NCBI GenBank assembly: GCA_025924715.1
Contig: JAICHV010000008.1
Span: forward strand, 34,115 to 98,114
Direction of reading: 5' to 3'
DNA: 64,000 nt
Origin: Alphaproteobacteria bacterium
GTDB taxonomy: Bacteria > Pseudomonadota > Alphaproteobacteria > Micropepsales > Micropepsaceae
The position numbers and the translations under genes were made by a program. Each line of letters begins with the position of its first letter. The stretch's first letter is position 1. Below are positions 17,125 to 25,323 of the stretch, piece after piece. The notes below the pieces were generated by a model that saw only the letters and a program-made list of their open reading frames with translations, searched no databases and was not told the origin of the DNA.

Positions 17125-18138
17125 ATGAAGTCCATTGTGGTTGCGGCGGCGGTTTGCGCAAGCGTGGCTCTTTGTGCCGGCATCGTTTTGGGACAGGCCA
17201 TCCAGAATGGCGCCGCGCAATTTCCCCTGGCGGCGCCGGCCGGCAAGGATAGCGGCGCCCTGGAACATGCCCTGCCTGGCGCGGTCAATCAGGGCCCCTA
17301 TGACATGACCAAATGGAAATACGGCCCCGCCTGGAATCCGCCGGCCGGCGCCAAGATCTGGAATCCGGTCAAGATCAAGATGATGCAAGGCGCCAAGGTG
17401 ACGGCCGGCACGGTTTCCGCCGCCACCGATCCGGAAATCTACTGCGCCATGGCCAATGCCGGTTACGATTTTACCTGGACCGAAATGCAGCACAATTCGC
17501 GCGATTGGAATGACGCGGCGCGGATGTGGGCCGCCTGCCCGCATGCCAAGGCGGTACCCGGCGTGCGGGTGGCCTATACCGATGAGCGTGAGGAGCAGCA
17601 TGCGCTGGATGACGGCGCCTTGGTGCTGGTGGTGCCCACGATCCGCTCCTACGAAGAGGCCATCAAGGCGCGCGACTGGGCCTATTTTCCGCCCCTGGGC
17701 AAGCGCAGCCAGGGCACCGTCCAGGCCTTCACCATGTGGGATAATGTTCCGGGCGGCTATCGCAATACCATCAACGACAATCTGGTGCTGATCCTGATGA
17801 TCGAGACCCTGGATGGTCTCAAAGACGCCGACCGCATCGCCAAGATTCCGGGCGTGACGGCGGTCTTCGCCGCCAGCACGGACCTCGGCAATTTCAGCGG
17901 CTACAAGCAGGGCGATCCCGATTACGAGCGCGAGATCAACATCGTGCATGACGCCGCCATCAAGGCCGGAGTGCGCCTTTGCGGCCCCATCGCCTGGAAG
18001 GACCGCCCCGACTTCACCTGCTTTCAAGCCGGAAGCGAGTTGACAGCCATCGCTCGCGGCGCGGCTGCCGAGCTTGGCACCCTCGCCAACACCCAGGGCA
18101 AGCCGGAGGTAGGCCCTTTCGCAGCGCCGGGACGATAG
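17125..18138 (+). CDS. Exported HpcH/HpaI aldolase/citrate lyase family protein
   Basis: 337 residues. The N-terminus is a signal peptide ([20 protein letters not shown]), followed by a linker and an HpcH/HpaI TIM-barrel. Metal-binding acids are visible in MIETLDG and [10 protein letters not shown], and [14 protein letters not shown] and [19 protein letters not shown] match the family core. Family enzymes cleave or form 2-keto-3-deoxy sugar acids with pyruvate in the cytoplasm, so an exported member is unusual. A strong ribosome site (GGGAGG) precedes the ATG. bioB follows 43 bp downstream but is probably unrelated in function. Confidence 0.82.
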   Translation: MKSIVVAAAVCASVALCAGIVLGQAIQNGAAQFPLAAPAGKDSGALEHALPGAVNQGPYDMTKWKYGPAWNPPAGAKIWNPVKIKMMQGAKVTAGTVSAATDPEIYCAMANAGYDFTWTEMQHNSRDWNDAARMWAACPHAKAVPGVRVAYTDEREEQHALDDGALVLVVPTIRSYEEAIKARDWAYFPPLGKRSQGTVQAFTMWDNVPGGYRNTINDNLVLILMIETLDGLKDADRIAKIPGVTAVFAASTDLGNFSGYKQGDPDYEREINIVHDAAIKAGVRLCGPIAWKDRPDFTCFQAGSELTAIARGAAAELGTLANTQGKPEVGPFAAPGR

Positions 18139-18181
18139 AAAGAGGACTTGCGCGTCAGATGCCCAAGGTTTTAATGACGCC

Positions 18182-19180
18182 ATGAACGCACCGGCCAAAG
18201 ACCTTGATGCCCTCCGTACCGACTGGACGCGGGAGGAGATCGCCGCGCTCTTCGCTCTGCCATTTCCCGAATTGATGTTCCGGGCGCAAAGCATTCACCG
18301 GCGCAATTTCGATCCCACAAAGGTGCAGGTTTCCACTTTGCTGTCGATCAAGACCGGCGGCTGTCCGGAAGACTGCGCCTATTGTCCGCAATCCGCCGCC
18401 CATGACACCGGCCTGAAAGCCGGCAAGCTGATGGAGATCGAGGCCGTTCTGGCCGAGGCCAGCCGCGCGCGCGACGCCGGCGCCACGCGCTTCTGCATGG
18501 GCGCGGCCTGGCGTAGCCCTAAGGACAAGGATCTCGACACGGTCTGCGCCATGGTCGAAGGCGTCAAGGCGCTGGGGATGGAAAGCTGCGTCACCCTGGG
18601 CATGCTTACGCCCTCGCAAGCCCAGCGCCTGAAGACCGCGGGGCTGGATTATTACAATCACAATCTGGACACCTCGCCGGAATATTATCGCCATATCATC
18701 AGTACACGGACATATCAGGAGCGCCTGGACACTTTGGAGCATGTCCGCGAGGCGGGGCTGTCGGTCTGCTGCGGCGGTATCGTGGGGATGGGCGAGAGCT
18801 TGGGCGACCGCATCGGCATGATCCATGCGCTCGCCACCCTCCCCGAACATCCCCAAAGCGTGCCGATCAACGCCCTGGTGGCGGTGGCGGGCACGCCGAC
18901 GGCCAAGTCCACACCGCTGGATCCCATCGATTTCGTCCGCACCATCGCGGTTGCCCGCATCACCATGCCCCTTTCGATGGTGCGGCTATCGGCCGGGCGC
19001 GAAGACATGAGCGACGAGACCCAGGCGCTTTGCTTCCTGGCCGGCGCCAATTCAATTTTCTATGGGGACAAGCTGCTCACCACCCCCAATCCGGCCACCG
19101 ATACCGATCAGGCGCTGTTCGCCCGTTTGGGGATAAGTTCCATGCAAATCGGGCAAAACCCGGCGCAAAACACACACTAG
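18182..19180 (+). CDS. bioB: Biotin synthase BioB
   Basis: 332-residue radical-SAM enzyme with the 4Fe-4S motif C61-x3-C65-x2-C68 ([11 protein letters not shown]) and the BioB signatures [37 protein letters not shown] and [20 protein letters not shown]. It inserts sulfur into dethiobiotin, using a second 2Fe-2S cluster ligated by conserved Cys and Arg (the Arg in VRLSAGRED is present). No other bio genes are nearby. Confidence 0.96.
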   Translation: MNAPAKDLDALRTDWTREEIAALFALPFPELMFRAQSIHRRNFDPTKVQVSTLLSIKTGGCPEDCAYCPQSAAHDTGLKAGKLMEIEAVLAEASRARDAGATRFCMGAAWRSPKDKDLDTVCAMVEGVKALGMESCVTLGMLTPSQAQRLKTAGLDYYNHNLDTSPEYYRHIISTRTYQERLDTLEHVREAGLSVCCGGIVGMGESLGDRIGMIHALATLPEHPQSVPINALVAVAGTPTAKSTPLDPIDFVRTIAVARITMPLSMVRLSAGREDMSDETQALCFLAGANSIFYGDKLLTTPNPATDTDQALFARLGISSMQIGQNPAQNTH

Positions 19181-19233
19181 GCCTTAACCCGGCGCTGGAT
19201 AGGCTTGCCTATCGACAGTCGCGCCGGAAATCG

Positions 19234-19434
19234 ATGAAACAGCTCAGTCTTGGCTTTGCGATCCTGATTCTGGGCGCCGTGGTGCTGAGCCCGGTCGTGG
19301 CCTATCTGGGGCTGGATCCCATGCCGGGCGACATCGCTTTTCGCCATACCGGCCTCAATGTCACCATTCCCGTGGTCTATTCGTTGTGCGCCAGCGGCAT
19401 GATGGGCCTTTTATATTATTTGCTGAAGGGATAA
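19234..19434 (+). CDS. DUF2905 small membrane protein
   Basis: 66 residues with two hydrophobic helices. [20 protein letters not shown] matches the conserved PGDI motif of DUF2905, followed by a second helix ending LLYYLLKG. Function unknown. The start at 19234 is the one that gives the family length. It lies between bioB and purH on the same strand, 53 and 37 bp apart. Confidence 0.75.
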   Translation: MKQLSLGFAILILGAVVLSPVVAYLGLDPMPGDIAFRHTGLNVTIPVVYSLCASGMMGLLYYLLKG

Positions 19435-19471
19435 GAGCCGCTCGCAACCTCGTCCACCCGCGAGTCGGCTC

Positions 19472-21076
19472 ATGTCATCCGCCCAGAATTCCCGCAAAAT
19501 CGCCCGCGCCCTGCTTTCGGTGTCCGACAAGACCGGGCTGATCGACTTCGCCAAGGGCCTGGCGCGCCATGGCGTCATGCTGATCTCCACCGGCGGCACC
19601 GCCAAGGCGCTGCGCGAGGCGGGACTGGCGGTCAGCGATGTTTCCGAAATCACCAAATTCCCCGAAATGATGGATGGACGGGTCAAGACCCTGCATCCCA
19701 TGGTGCATGGCGGATTGCTCGCCTTGCGCGACAAACCGGGTCATGCCGAAGCGATGCGCAGCCATGGTATCGCCGGCATCGATCTTCTGGTCTGCAATCT
19801 TTATCCTTTCGAAGCCACGGTGGCGCGCGGCGCCGATTTCGAAACCACCATCGAGAATATCGATATCGGCGGCCCCGCCATGACCCGTTCCGCCGCCAAG
19901 AACCACCCTTTCGTGACGGTGGTGGTGGATGTCGAAGATTACCAGGGCGTGCTGGACGAGATGGATACCAACAACGGCGCCACCACAGCGAAGCTACGTC
20001 GCAGTTTGGCCCAGCGCGCTTTCGCCCGCACGGCGGCCTATGACGCGGCGGTGTCGAACTGGTTCGCCGGCGAGCTCGCCAAGGATGGCGAAAACGATCC
20101 GCCGCGCCGCCGTAGCTTTGGCGGCTTGCTGCGCCAGAAGCTGCGCTATGGCGAAAACCCGCATCAGCAGGCGGCCTTTTATGTCGATGGCAGCGCACGC
20201 CCGGGCGTCTCCAGCGCCAAACAACTTCAGGGCAAGGAACTGTCCTACAACAACATCAACGACACCGATGCCGCCTATGAGCTGGTGGCGGAATTCGATA
20301 ACGCGCCGGCCTGCGCCATCATCAAGCACGCCAATCCTTGCGGCGTGGCGCTGGGCGCCAGTCTGAAAGAGGCCTATCTGGCGGCGCTGGCCTGCGACAG
20401 CGTCAGCGCCTTTGGCGGCGTGCTCGCTTTCAACCGCACCTTGGACGGCGCCACGGCGGAAGAGATTTCCAAGATTTTCACCGAAGTGATCATCGCGCCG
20501 GACGCCGACGAAGATGCCAAAAAAATTCTGGCCGCCCGGCGAAATCTTCGCTTGCTGGTGGCCGGCGGCTTGCCCGATCCTCGGGCCGCAACTCTCACCT
20601 ATCGCTCGGTGGCGGGCGGCTTTTTGGTGCAGACCCGCGACAATGGCCGCGTCACCGCCGCCGAATTGAAAGTCGTCACCAAGCGCCGGCCCAGCCAACA
20701 GGAAATCACCGACATGCTGCTGGCCTTCACCATCGGCAAGCATGTCAAGTCGAATGCCATCATTTATGTCAAGGACGGCAGCACCGCCGGCATTGGCGCC
20801 GGCCAGATGAGCCGGGTGGACTCCGCCCGCATCGCCGCCCTCAAGGCCCAGGACGCCGCCAAGATCGCCGGTTGGCCGCAGCCGCGCACGGTGGGTTCGG
20901 CAGCGGCTTCGGAAGCATTCTTTCCGTTCCCGGATGGGCTGCTGGCGGTTGCCGAAGCGGGCGCCACGGCGGTGATCCAGCCCGGCGGTTCGGTGAACGA
21001 TCAAAAAGTGATCGACGCCGCCGATGAAGCGGGGCTCGCCATGGTTTTCACCGGCATGCGCCACTTCCGGCACTAG
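19472..21076 (+). CDS. purH: Bifunctional AICAR formyltransferase / IMP cyclohydrolase PurH
   Basis: 534 residues of the usual length. Residues 1-150 are the MGS-like IMP cyclohydrolase domain ([47 protein letters not shown]); the rest is the AICAR transformylase domain with [38 protein letters not shown] (catalytic Lys-His) and [20 protein letters not shown]. It catalyses the last two steps of purine synthesis. Confidence 0.97.
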   Translation: MSSAQNSRKIARALLSVSDKTGLIDFAKGLARHGVMLISTGGTAKALREAGLAVSDVSEITKFPEMMDGRVKTLHPMVHGGLLALRDKPGHAEAMRSHGIAGIDLLVCNLYPFEATVARGADFETTIENIDIGGPAMTRSAAKNHPFVTVVVDVEDYQGVLDEMDTNNGATTAKLRRSLAQRAFARTAAYDAAVSNWFAGELAKDGENDPPRRRSFGGLLRQKLRYGENPHQQAAFYVDGSARPGVSSAKQLQGKELSYNNINDTDAAYELVAEFDNAPACAIIKHANPCGVALGASLKEAYLAALACDSVSAFGGVLAFNRTLDGATAEEISKIFTEVIIAPDADEDAKKILAARRNLRLLVAGGLPDPRAATLTYRSVAGGFLVQTRDNGRVTAAELKVVTKRRPSQQEITDMLLAFTIGKHVKSNAIIYVKDGSTAGIGAGQMSRVDSARIAALKAQDAAKIAGWPQPRTVGSAAASEAFFPFPDGLLAVAEAGATAVIQPGGSVNDQKVIDAADEAGLAMVFTGMRHFRH

Positions 21077-21187
21077 GCGCGGTCCTTTTGCGCCGTGAGT
21101 TCGTCGCGCCTTCGCTCACGTACGTCTTGTACGCATCGCTCGACGCTCCTGCTCACGCCGCAAAATTCCTCGCGCCAACCCGTCTGG

Positions 21188-21673
21188 CTAATCGGCGCCC
21201 CACAACCGCGCCTTCGTCATCCAGCCATCGACGCGGTCGGCGGAGACGCGGCACATCTCGCCTGAGCAGCTTTTCAGATTCAGGATCGCACCGGGATCGG
21301 CCAGGCCGACGATCTTGGTACCCAAATCATTGCCGGCACGCAGCTCGGCCCGGCCCTTGCCCGTGACCAGCACGGTGCGGCTGTCGCTGAGCATTTGGGC
21401 GCTCATCCAGCCGACAATGCCGTCGGCATCCTTCACCCGGCGCCAGATGTCGTAACTGGCGGTGACCTGGAACGGATAGCCTTTGTGCCGGTAAACCCAC
21501 AGCACCTTATAGGCATAGCCGGGCCCCTCGCGCAGAAAGGCCTCTTTGGGACGCTGGCTGACATAATGGGGCTGAAAGGCCTCGGCGGCGGCGGGCGCTT
21601 TGGGCGGCGGGGCGGCAGCCTCCAAGGCGCCGCAACAAAGGATCGAAAACAACAAAACAGCGCGGCGCGTCAT
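21188..21673 (-). CDS. Exported bacterial SH3-domain protein
   Basis: 161 residues with a signal peptide (MTRRAVLLFSILCCGALEAAA). The mature part contains two SH3-like repeats: KEAFLREGPGYAYKVLWVYR with FQVTASYDIWRRVKDADG, then RAELRAGNDLGTKIVGLADP with DRVDGWMTKARLWG. Such proteins bind cell-wall peptides. The start at 21673 gives a normal signal peptide; the longer frame does not. This protein type is common just upstream of hydroxyacid dehydrogenase genes in alphaproteobacteria, and here it diverges from one. Confidence 0.85.
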   Translation of the reverse strand: MTRRAVLLFSILCCGALEAAAPPPKAPAAAEAFQPHYVSQRPKEAFLREGPGYAYKVLWVYRHKGYPFQVTASYDIWRRVKDADGIVGWMSAQMLSDSRTVLVTGKGRAELRAGNDLGTKIVGLADPGAILNLKSCSGEMCRVSADRVDGWMTKARLWGAD

Positions 21674-21782
21674 CACACGATCATCCGATTCGAAGGCGGT
21701 TTTAGCACGTGCTTGACCCCCCTTGCCCATCTGTTAATAGCAATCCCAAGCTGCAGCGCCAGAGCCGATCGGACGCGAAACC

Positions 21783-22769
21783 ATGGCCGCCAGGAAACCG
21801 CTCGTCATCGTCACCCGCAAGCTGCCCGAAGCGGTCGAAACCCGCATGTGCGAGCTGTTCGACGCCAGACTGAATGCCGAAGACAAGCCCATGTCGCGAA
21901 CCGAACTGGGCCAGGCCCTGGCCACCGCCGATGTGCTGGTTCCCACCGTCACCGACCGCATCGATGGCGAGCTGATCGCCAAGGCAGGCCCCAATCTCAA
22001 GCTGATCGCCAATTTCGGAACCGGGGTCGACAATATCGACGTCAAGGCGGCGACCGAAAAAGGCATCACCGTCACCAACACGCCGGGCGTGCTCACCGAG
22101 GACACCGCCGACATGACCATGGCGCTGATCCTCGCGGTGCCGCGCCGGCTGGTCGAAGGCGTCAAGGAGCTGGAAGCCGACAATTTCAAGGGCTGGGCGC
22201 CAAGCTGGATGCTGGGCAACCGCCTGCACGGCAAGCGGCTGGGCATTGTCGGCATGGGCCGCATCGGCCAAGCGGTGGCCAAGCGGGCCCGCGGTTTCGG
22301 CCTGCAGATTCATTATCACAACCGCAAACCCGTCGCCCCCGCCATCGAACAGGAGCTGGAGGCAACCTATTGGGAAAGCCTCGACCAGATGCTGGCGCGG
22401 ATGGATATCGTCAGCGTCAACTGTCCCCACACGCCCGCGACCTTCCATCTGCTCTCGGCCCGCCGGCTGAAGCTGATGAAACCGACCGCCTATATCGTCA
22501 ACACCGCCCGCGGCGAGGTGATCGACGAAAACACCCTGGCGCGGATGCTGGAGGCCGGACAGCTATCGGGCGCCGGGCTGGACGTGTTCGAAAACGAACC
22601 GGCGGTGAACCCCAAACTGCTCAAAGCGAAAAACGTCGTGCTGCTGCCCCATATGGGTTCGGCCACCATCGAAGGGCGCATCGACATGGGCGAAAAAGTG
22701 ATCGTCAACATCAAGAGTTTCATCGACGGGCATAAGCCGCCGGACCGGGTGATCCCGGCAATGCTCTGA
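21783..22769 (+). CDS. D-2-hydroxyacid dehydrogenase, probable glyoxylate/hydroxypyruvate reductase
   Basis: 328 residues. NAD(P)-binding motif GIVGMGRIGQAVAKRARGF, catalytic Arg in VNTARGEVID, Glu in GLDVFENEPAVNP and His in LLPHMGSATIEGR, all in family order. The N-terminal NFGTGVDNIDVKAATEKGI is typical of the D-glycerate dehydrogenase/GyaR branch. It reduces glyoxylate or hydroxypyruvate. The C-terminal PPDRVIPAML matches alphaproteobacterial members. Confidence 0.9.
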   Translation: MAARKPLVIVTRKLPEAVETRMCELFDARLNAEDKPMSRTELGQALATADVLVPTVTDRIDGELIAKAGPNLKLIANFGTGVDNIDVKAATEKGITVTNTPGVLTEDTADMTMALILAVPRRLVEGVKELEADNFKGWAPSWMLGNRLHGKRLGIVGMGRIGQAVAKRARGFGLQIHYHNRKPVAPAIEQELEATYWESLDQMLARMDIVSVNCPHTPATFHLLSARRLKLMKPTAYIVNTARGEVIDENTLARMLEAGQLSGAGLDVFENEPAVNPKLLKAKNVVLLPHMGSATIEGRIDMGEKVIVNIKSFIDGHKPPDRVIPAML

Positions 22770-22782
22770 TAGGCGCGTCAAT

Positions 22783-23523
22783 TTATTTGAACGTCCGCGC
22801 CAGCAAATCGAACAATTTCACGAAGTGCCGTTCCGCCTGCGCCGGATTGTAGATCTCAGGTCGGCCTTCCACGGCCCAGCCATGTTTGGCGCCTTGATAG
22901 ATTTCGCTCTGATAGACCCCGCCCCAGGCCTTCAAAGTCTCATCCAGGGTTTCGATCTGCGCCGGCGTCATCGAAGGATCTTCGACCGCATGTCCGAAAT
23001 AAAGCGCGGCGGAGATTTTGGGGATCAGCAGATGCGGGCTGTCCGGCGCCTCGGTGACCAGGCGCCCGCCATGGAACGAGGCCGCCGCCGCAATCCGCTT
23101 GCCGCCCGCGGCAGCAATGCGCACCGCCATGGCGCCCGAGAAGCAATAGCCCACCACCGCGATTTGCCCGCCGGTGACCTCCGGCCGCGCCAGCAGATAA
23201 TCGATATACGCCAGGCCGTCCGCCGTCATCTTCTTGGGCGGCAGGGACGCGAGCAGCGGACCTATCACGGCCATATCGCGCGGCCTGCCGTGCAGCAGCG
23301 GATCGAACGTCATCGGCTGCGTGCGATAGAACAGATGCGGCATCAGCACGGCATAACCCTGGTCCGCCACGCGGCACGCCATCTTCTCATTGGCGGGCCG
23401 TATCCCCCAGATATCGGTGAGATAGAGCACCCCGGGCAGGGCGTGATCCGCGCCCTCGGGCAGGAACAATTTTGCGGGTGCTTGCCCATCGGAGGTGGGG
23501 ATCGTGACAGTCTGTTCGCTCAT
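22783..23523 (-). CDS. Dienelactone hydrolase family protein
   Basis: 246-residue alpha/beta hydrolase. Nucleophile elbow VVGYCFSGAMAVRI carries Cys in place of Ser, and the C-terminal catalytic His is in GAKHGWAVEGRPEIYN, as in dienelactone hydrolases. The start at 23523 overlaps the upstream histidine phosphatase stop by four bases (ATGA), so the pair is translationally coupled. It may hydrolyse lactones or other esters; the actual substrate is unknown. Confidence 0.87.
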   Translation of the reverse strand: MSEQTVTIPTSDGQAPAKLFLPEGADHALPGVLYLTDIWGIRPANEKMACRVADQGYAVLMPHLFYRTQPMTFDPLLHGRPRDMAVIGPLLASLPPKKMTADGLAYIDYLLARPEVTGGQIAVVGYCFSGAMAVRIAAAGGKRIAAAASFHGGRLVTEAPDSPHLLIPKISAALYFGHAVEDPSMTPAQIETLDETLKAWGGVYQSEIYQGAKHGWAVEGRPEIYNPAQAERHFVKLFDLLARTFK

Positions 23524-24167
23524 GCCGAAACGGGCTCGACCTTCCATTGATAGATCACGGCATTCCAATAACGCACCCGATGCGCGCCGGTGCGCACAAA
23601 TCCGCGCCGGCGCAATTGCCGCCCGATCATGGCGTTGAAATAGCCATGCGCAACCAGGGCGACACTGCCGCCATCCATCACCTTGGCGGTCAGGATATCC
23701 GCCGCTTCGCCGGCGCGCTTGCGGGCCTGGCGATAATTTTCGATTTTGGGATTATAGCCGGCATGCCACAGCAGCCGCGCCACCACCGCCCAGCTCGGCA
23801 CTCGCATGCTGACGAGGGGAATGCGCGGCGAAGCCAAGGGCGCTTCGGCGAAGAGCGGATCGGCAATCAGTTCGGCATGCGGCGCCAGCACCTTGGCGCT
23901 TTGATGGGCGCGCGGCAGGCCCGAGGTGAAGACTTCTCCCAATTCCTTGACCAGATCGCGCAGTTCCTGCGGCGGCAGACTGGCGGGATCGAGCCCGGCC
24001 GCCTCATAGGCGCTCATATAATCGGTAAATCCGTGATGGCTGGTGCGCGGCCGCAGCGAAATCGCCGGTTGGCCGTGACGAATCAGAATGATGCGTGCGC
24101 CGGGCGCCGGAATCAGCTTTGCGGTTTCGACCATGTGACTGCCAGGATTGCCGGTCTGCCGCGACAA
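23520..24167 (-). CDS. Histidine phosphatase family protein
   Basis: 215 residues with the phosphohistidine motif IILIRHGQPAIS near residue 25-36 and the second His in VALVAHGYFNAMIG. Phosphoglycerate mutase-like fold. A second ATG at codon 12 is also possible. Cotranscribed with the dienelactone hydrolase gene downstream (four-base overlap). Phosphate donor or substrate unknown. Confidence 0.85.
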   Translation of the reverse strand: MSRQTGNPGSHMVETAKLIPAPGARIILIRHGQPAISLRPRTSHHGFTDYMSAYEAAGLDPASLPPQELRDLVKELGEVFTSGLPRAHQSAKVLAPHAELIADPLFAEAPLASPRIPLVSMRVPSWAVVARLLWHAGYNPKIENYRQARKRAGEAADILTAKVMDGGSVALVAHGYFNAMIGRQLRRRGFVRTGAHRVRYWNAVIYQWKVEPVSA

Positions 24168-24483
24168 CGCCAGGACGGCGAAGTCGCGCCCCGCCGGCCT
24201 GCGTATATTTCCGCCTAGATTCGGGGCAGATTCACCGGCCCCTTCAATAGCCTAGGTTTAGCCCTTCTCGCCCAAATAGTTAGCTGTTTGCCTATTTTGT
24301 GGGCGAATACGTGTTGCATTGCAACAACGGGTCGCCAAATCCCGCTTCCCACCCCCTGAAAAGGGCAAAGATGGGGGAATGGCCATATTGAACTGTCGCA
24401 AGCGAGCCGGGATGGTCACAGCAGTTTCGCGGGTCTTCCAGCCTGACAGTCCGACGGGCGGCCCGCCAACGAGAGGATAAAGC
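24168..24483. promoter_or_regulatory. Intergenic region with inverted repeats before the porin gene
   Basis: No gene. It holds a short inverted repeat TGTTGC-ATT-GCAACA at 24312-24326 and a looser one between GCCCAAATAG and CTATTTTGTGGGC at 24269-24303, which may be operators for the porin gene or the end of an unseen transcript. The role is a guess. Confidence 0.3.
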
Positions 24484-25242
24484 ATGAAAAATTTGACCAA
24501 GATCGTTTTGACCACCGCGGCCTTGCTGGGCTCGGCGACTGTCGCCTTGGGTCAGGCAGCGCCGAGCTGGTCGCTGGCCGCCTCCATCGACGCGCAGAGC
24601 GATTATCGCTTCCGCGGCATCAGCCAATCGAACAAGAAGCTTGTCCCCCAGGGTGCGATCAACCTCACCGGACCGGACGGGTGGTATATCGGCACCTGGG
24701 CCTCGAAGATCAATTGGGACCTGGCCGGCAAAAACGACAATCCCAGCATCGAATGGGACATCTATGCCGGCAAGCATTTCGACCTGGGCGGCACCGATCT
24801 CAATGTCGAAGCCTATGAATATGCCTATCCCGACGCCAGCCAGCCCGTGGGCTCCAAGGATGCCAGCTTTTTCGAAGGCATCTTCACCCTCAGCCATACT
24901 TTCGGTCCCCTGGCGCTGGATGCGGTCTATGCCTTCTCGCCGGAATTCTCGCTCGGCGGCGGCACCGGCCATTATCTGGAAGGCCAGGGCATCTTTACCG
25001 TCAATGACTGGCTGACGGTCAGCGCCAATGTCGGCCATCAATGGGTCGAGAATGCCCCGTCCGACTATACCCATGCCGATATCGGCGCCACCGCGAGCTG
25101 GAAGGGCGTCTCTTTCGACGCCCGCTATGTCACCACCGATATTGGCGCGGCCAATTGCGCCGGTTTCTGGATGGGCACCAAGAACGCCTGCAGCGGCGGC
25201 TTCGTCGGCACCATCGGCTACACGATCACGCTGGCGCCGTAA
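24484..25242 (+). CDS. TorF family putative porin
   Basis: 252 residues with a signal peptide (MKNLTKIVLTTAALLGSATVALG) and the TorF opening WSLAASIDAQSDYRFRGISQ. Alternating hydrophobic/polar beta strands with aromatic girdles (WYIGTWASKINWDLAG, SIEWDIYAGKHFDLGG, FVGTIGYTITLAP) indicate an outer-membrane barrel. It probably forms a small-solute pore. A strong terminator follows. Confidence 0.85.
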   Translation: MKNLTKIVLTTAALLGSATVALGQAAPSWSLAASIDAQSDYRFRGISQSNKKLVPQGAINLTGPDGWYIGTWASKINWDLAGKNDNPSIEWDIYAGKHFDLGGTDLNVEAYEYAYPDASQPVGSKDASFFEGIFTLSHTFGPLALDAVYAFSPEFSLGGGTGHYLEGQGIFTVNDWLTVSANVGHQWVENAPSDYTHADIGATASWKGVSFDARYVTTDIGAANCAGFWMGTKNACSGGFVGTIGYTITLAP

Positions 25243-25267
25243 CCGGATCATTATCGCAAAGAAGAAA

Positions 25268-25296
25268 GCCCGCGAGGCCTACCTCGCGGGCTTTTT
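25268..25296 (+). terminator. Strong rho-independent terminator, usable from both sides
   Basis: Ten-base stem GCCCGCGAGG/CCTCGCGGGC with a four-base loop, then TTTTT. It lies between the porin and the convergent sensor kinase, and an A-rich left flank makes it work in the other direction too. Confidence 0.85.
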
Positions 25297-25323
25297 CTTT
25301 GCGAGCCGGTTACGACTCATAGT

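Noticed and set aside
17089..18294. Long minus-strand frame of 401 codons
   Set aside because: It lies opposite the HpcH/HpaI aldolase gene, has no family resemblance and arises from the high GC content.
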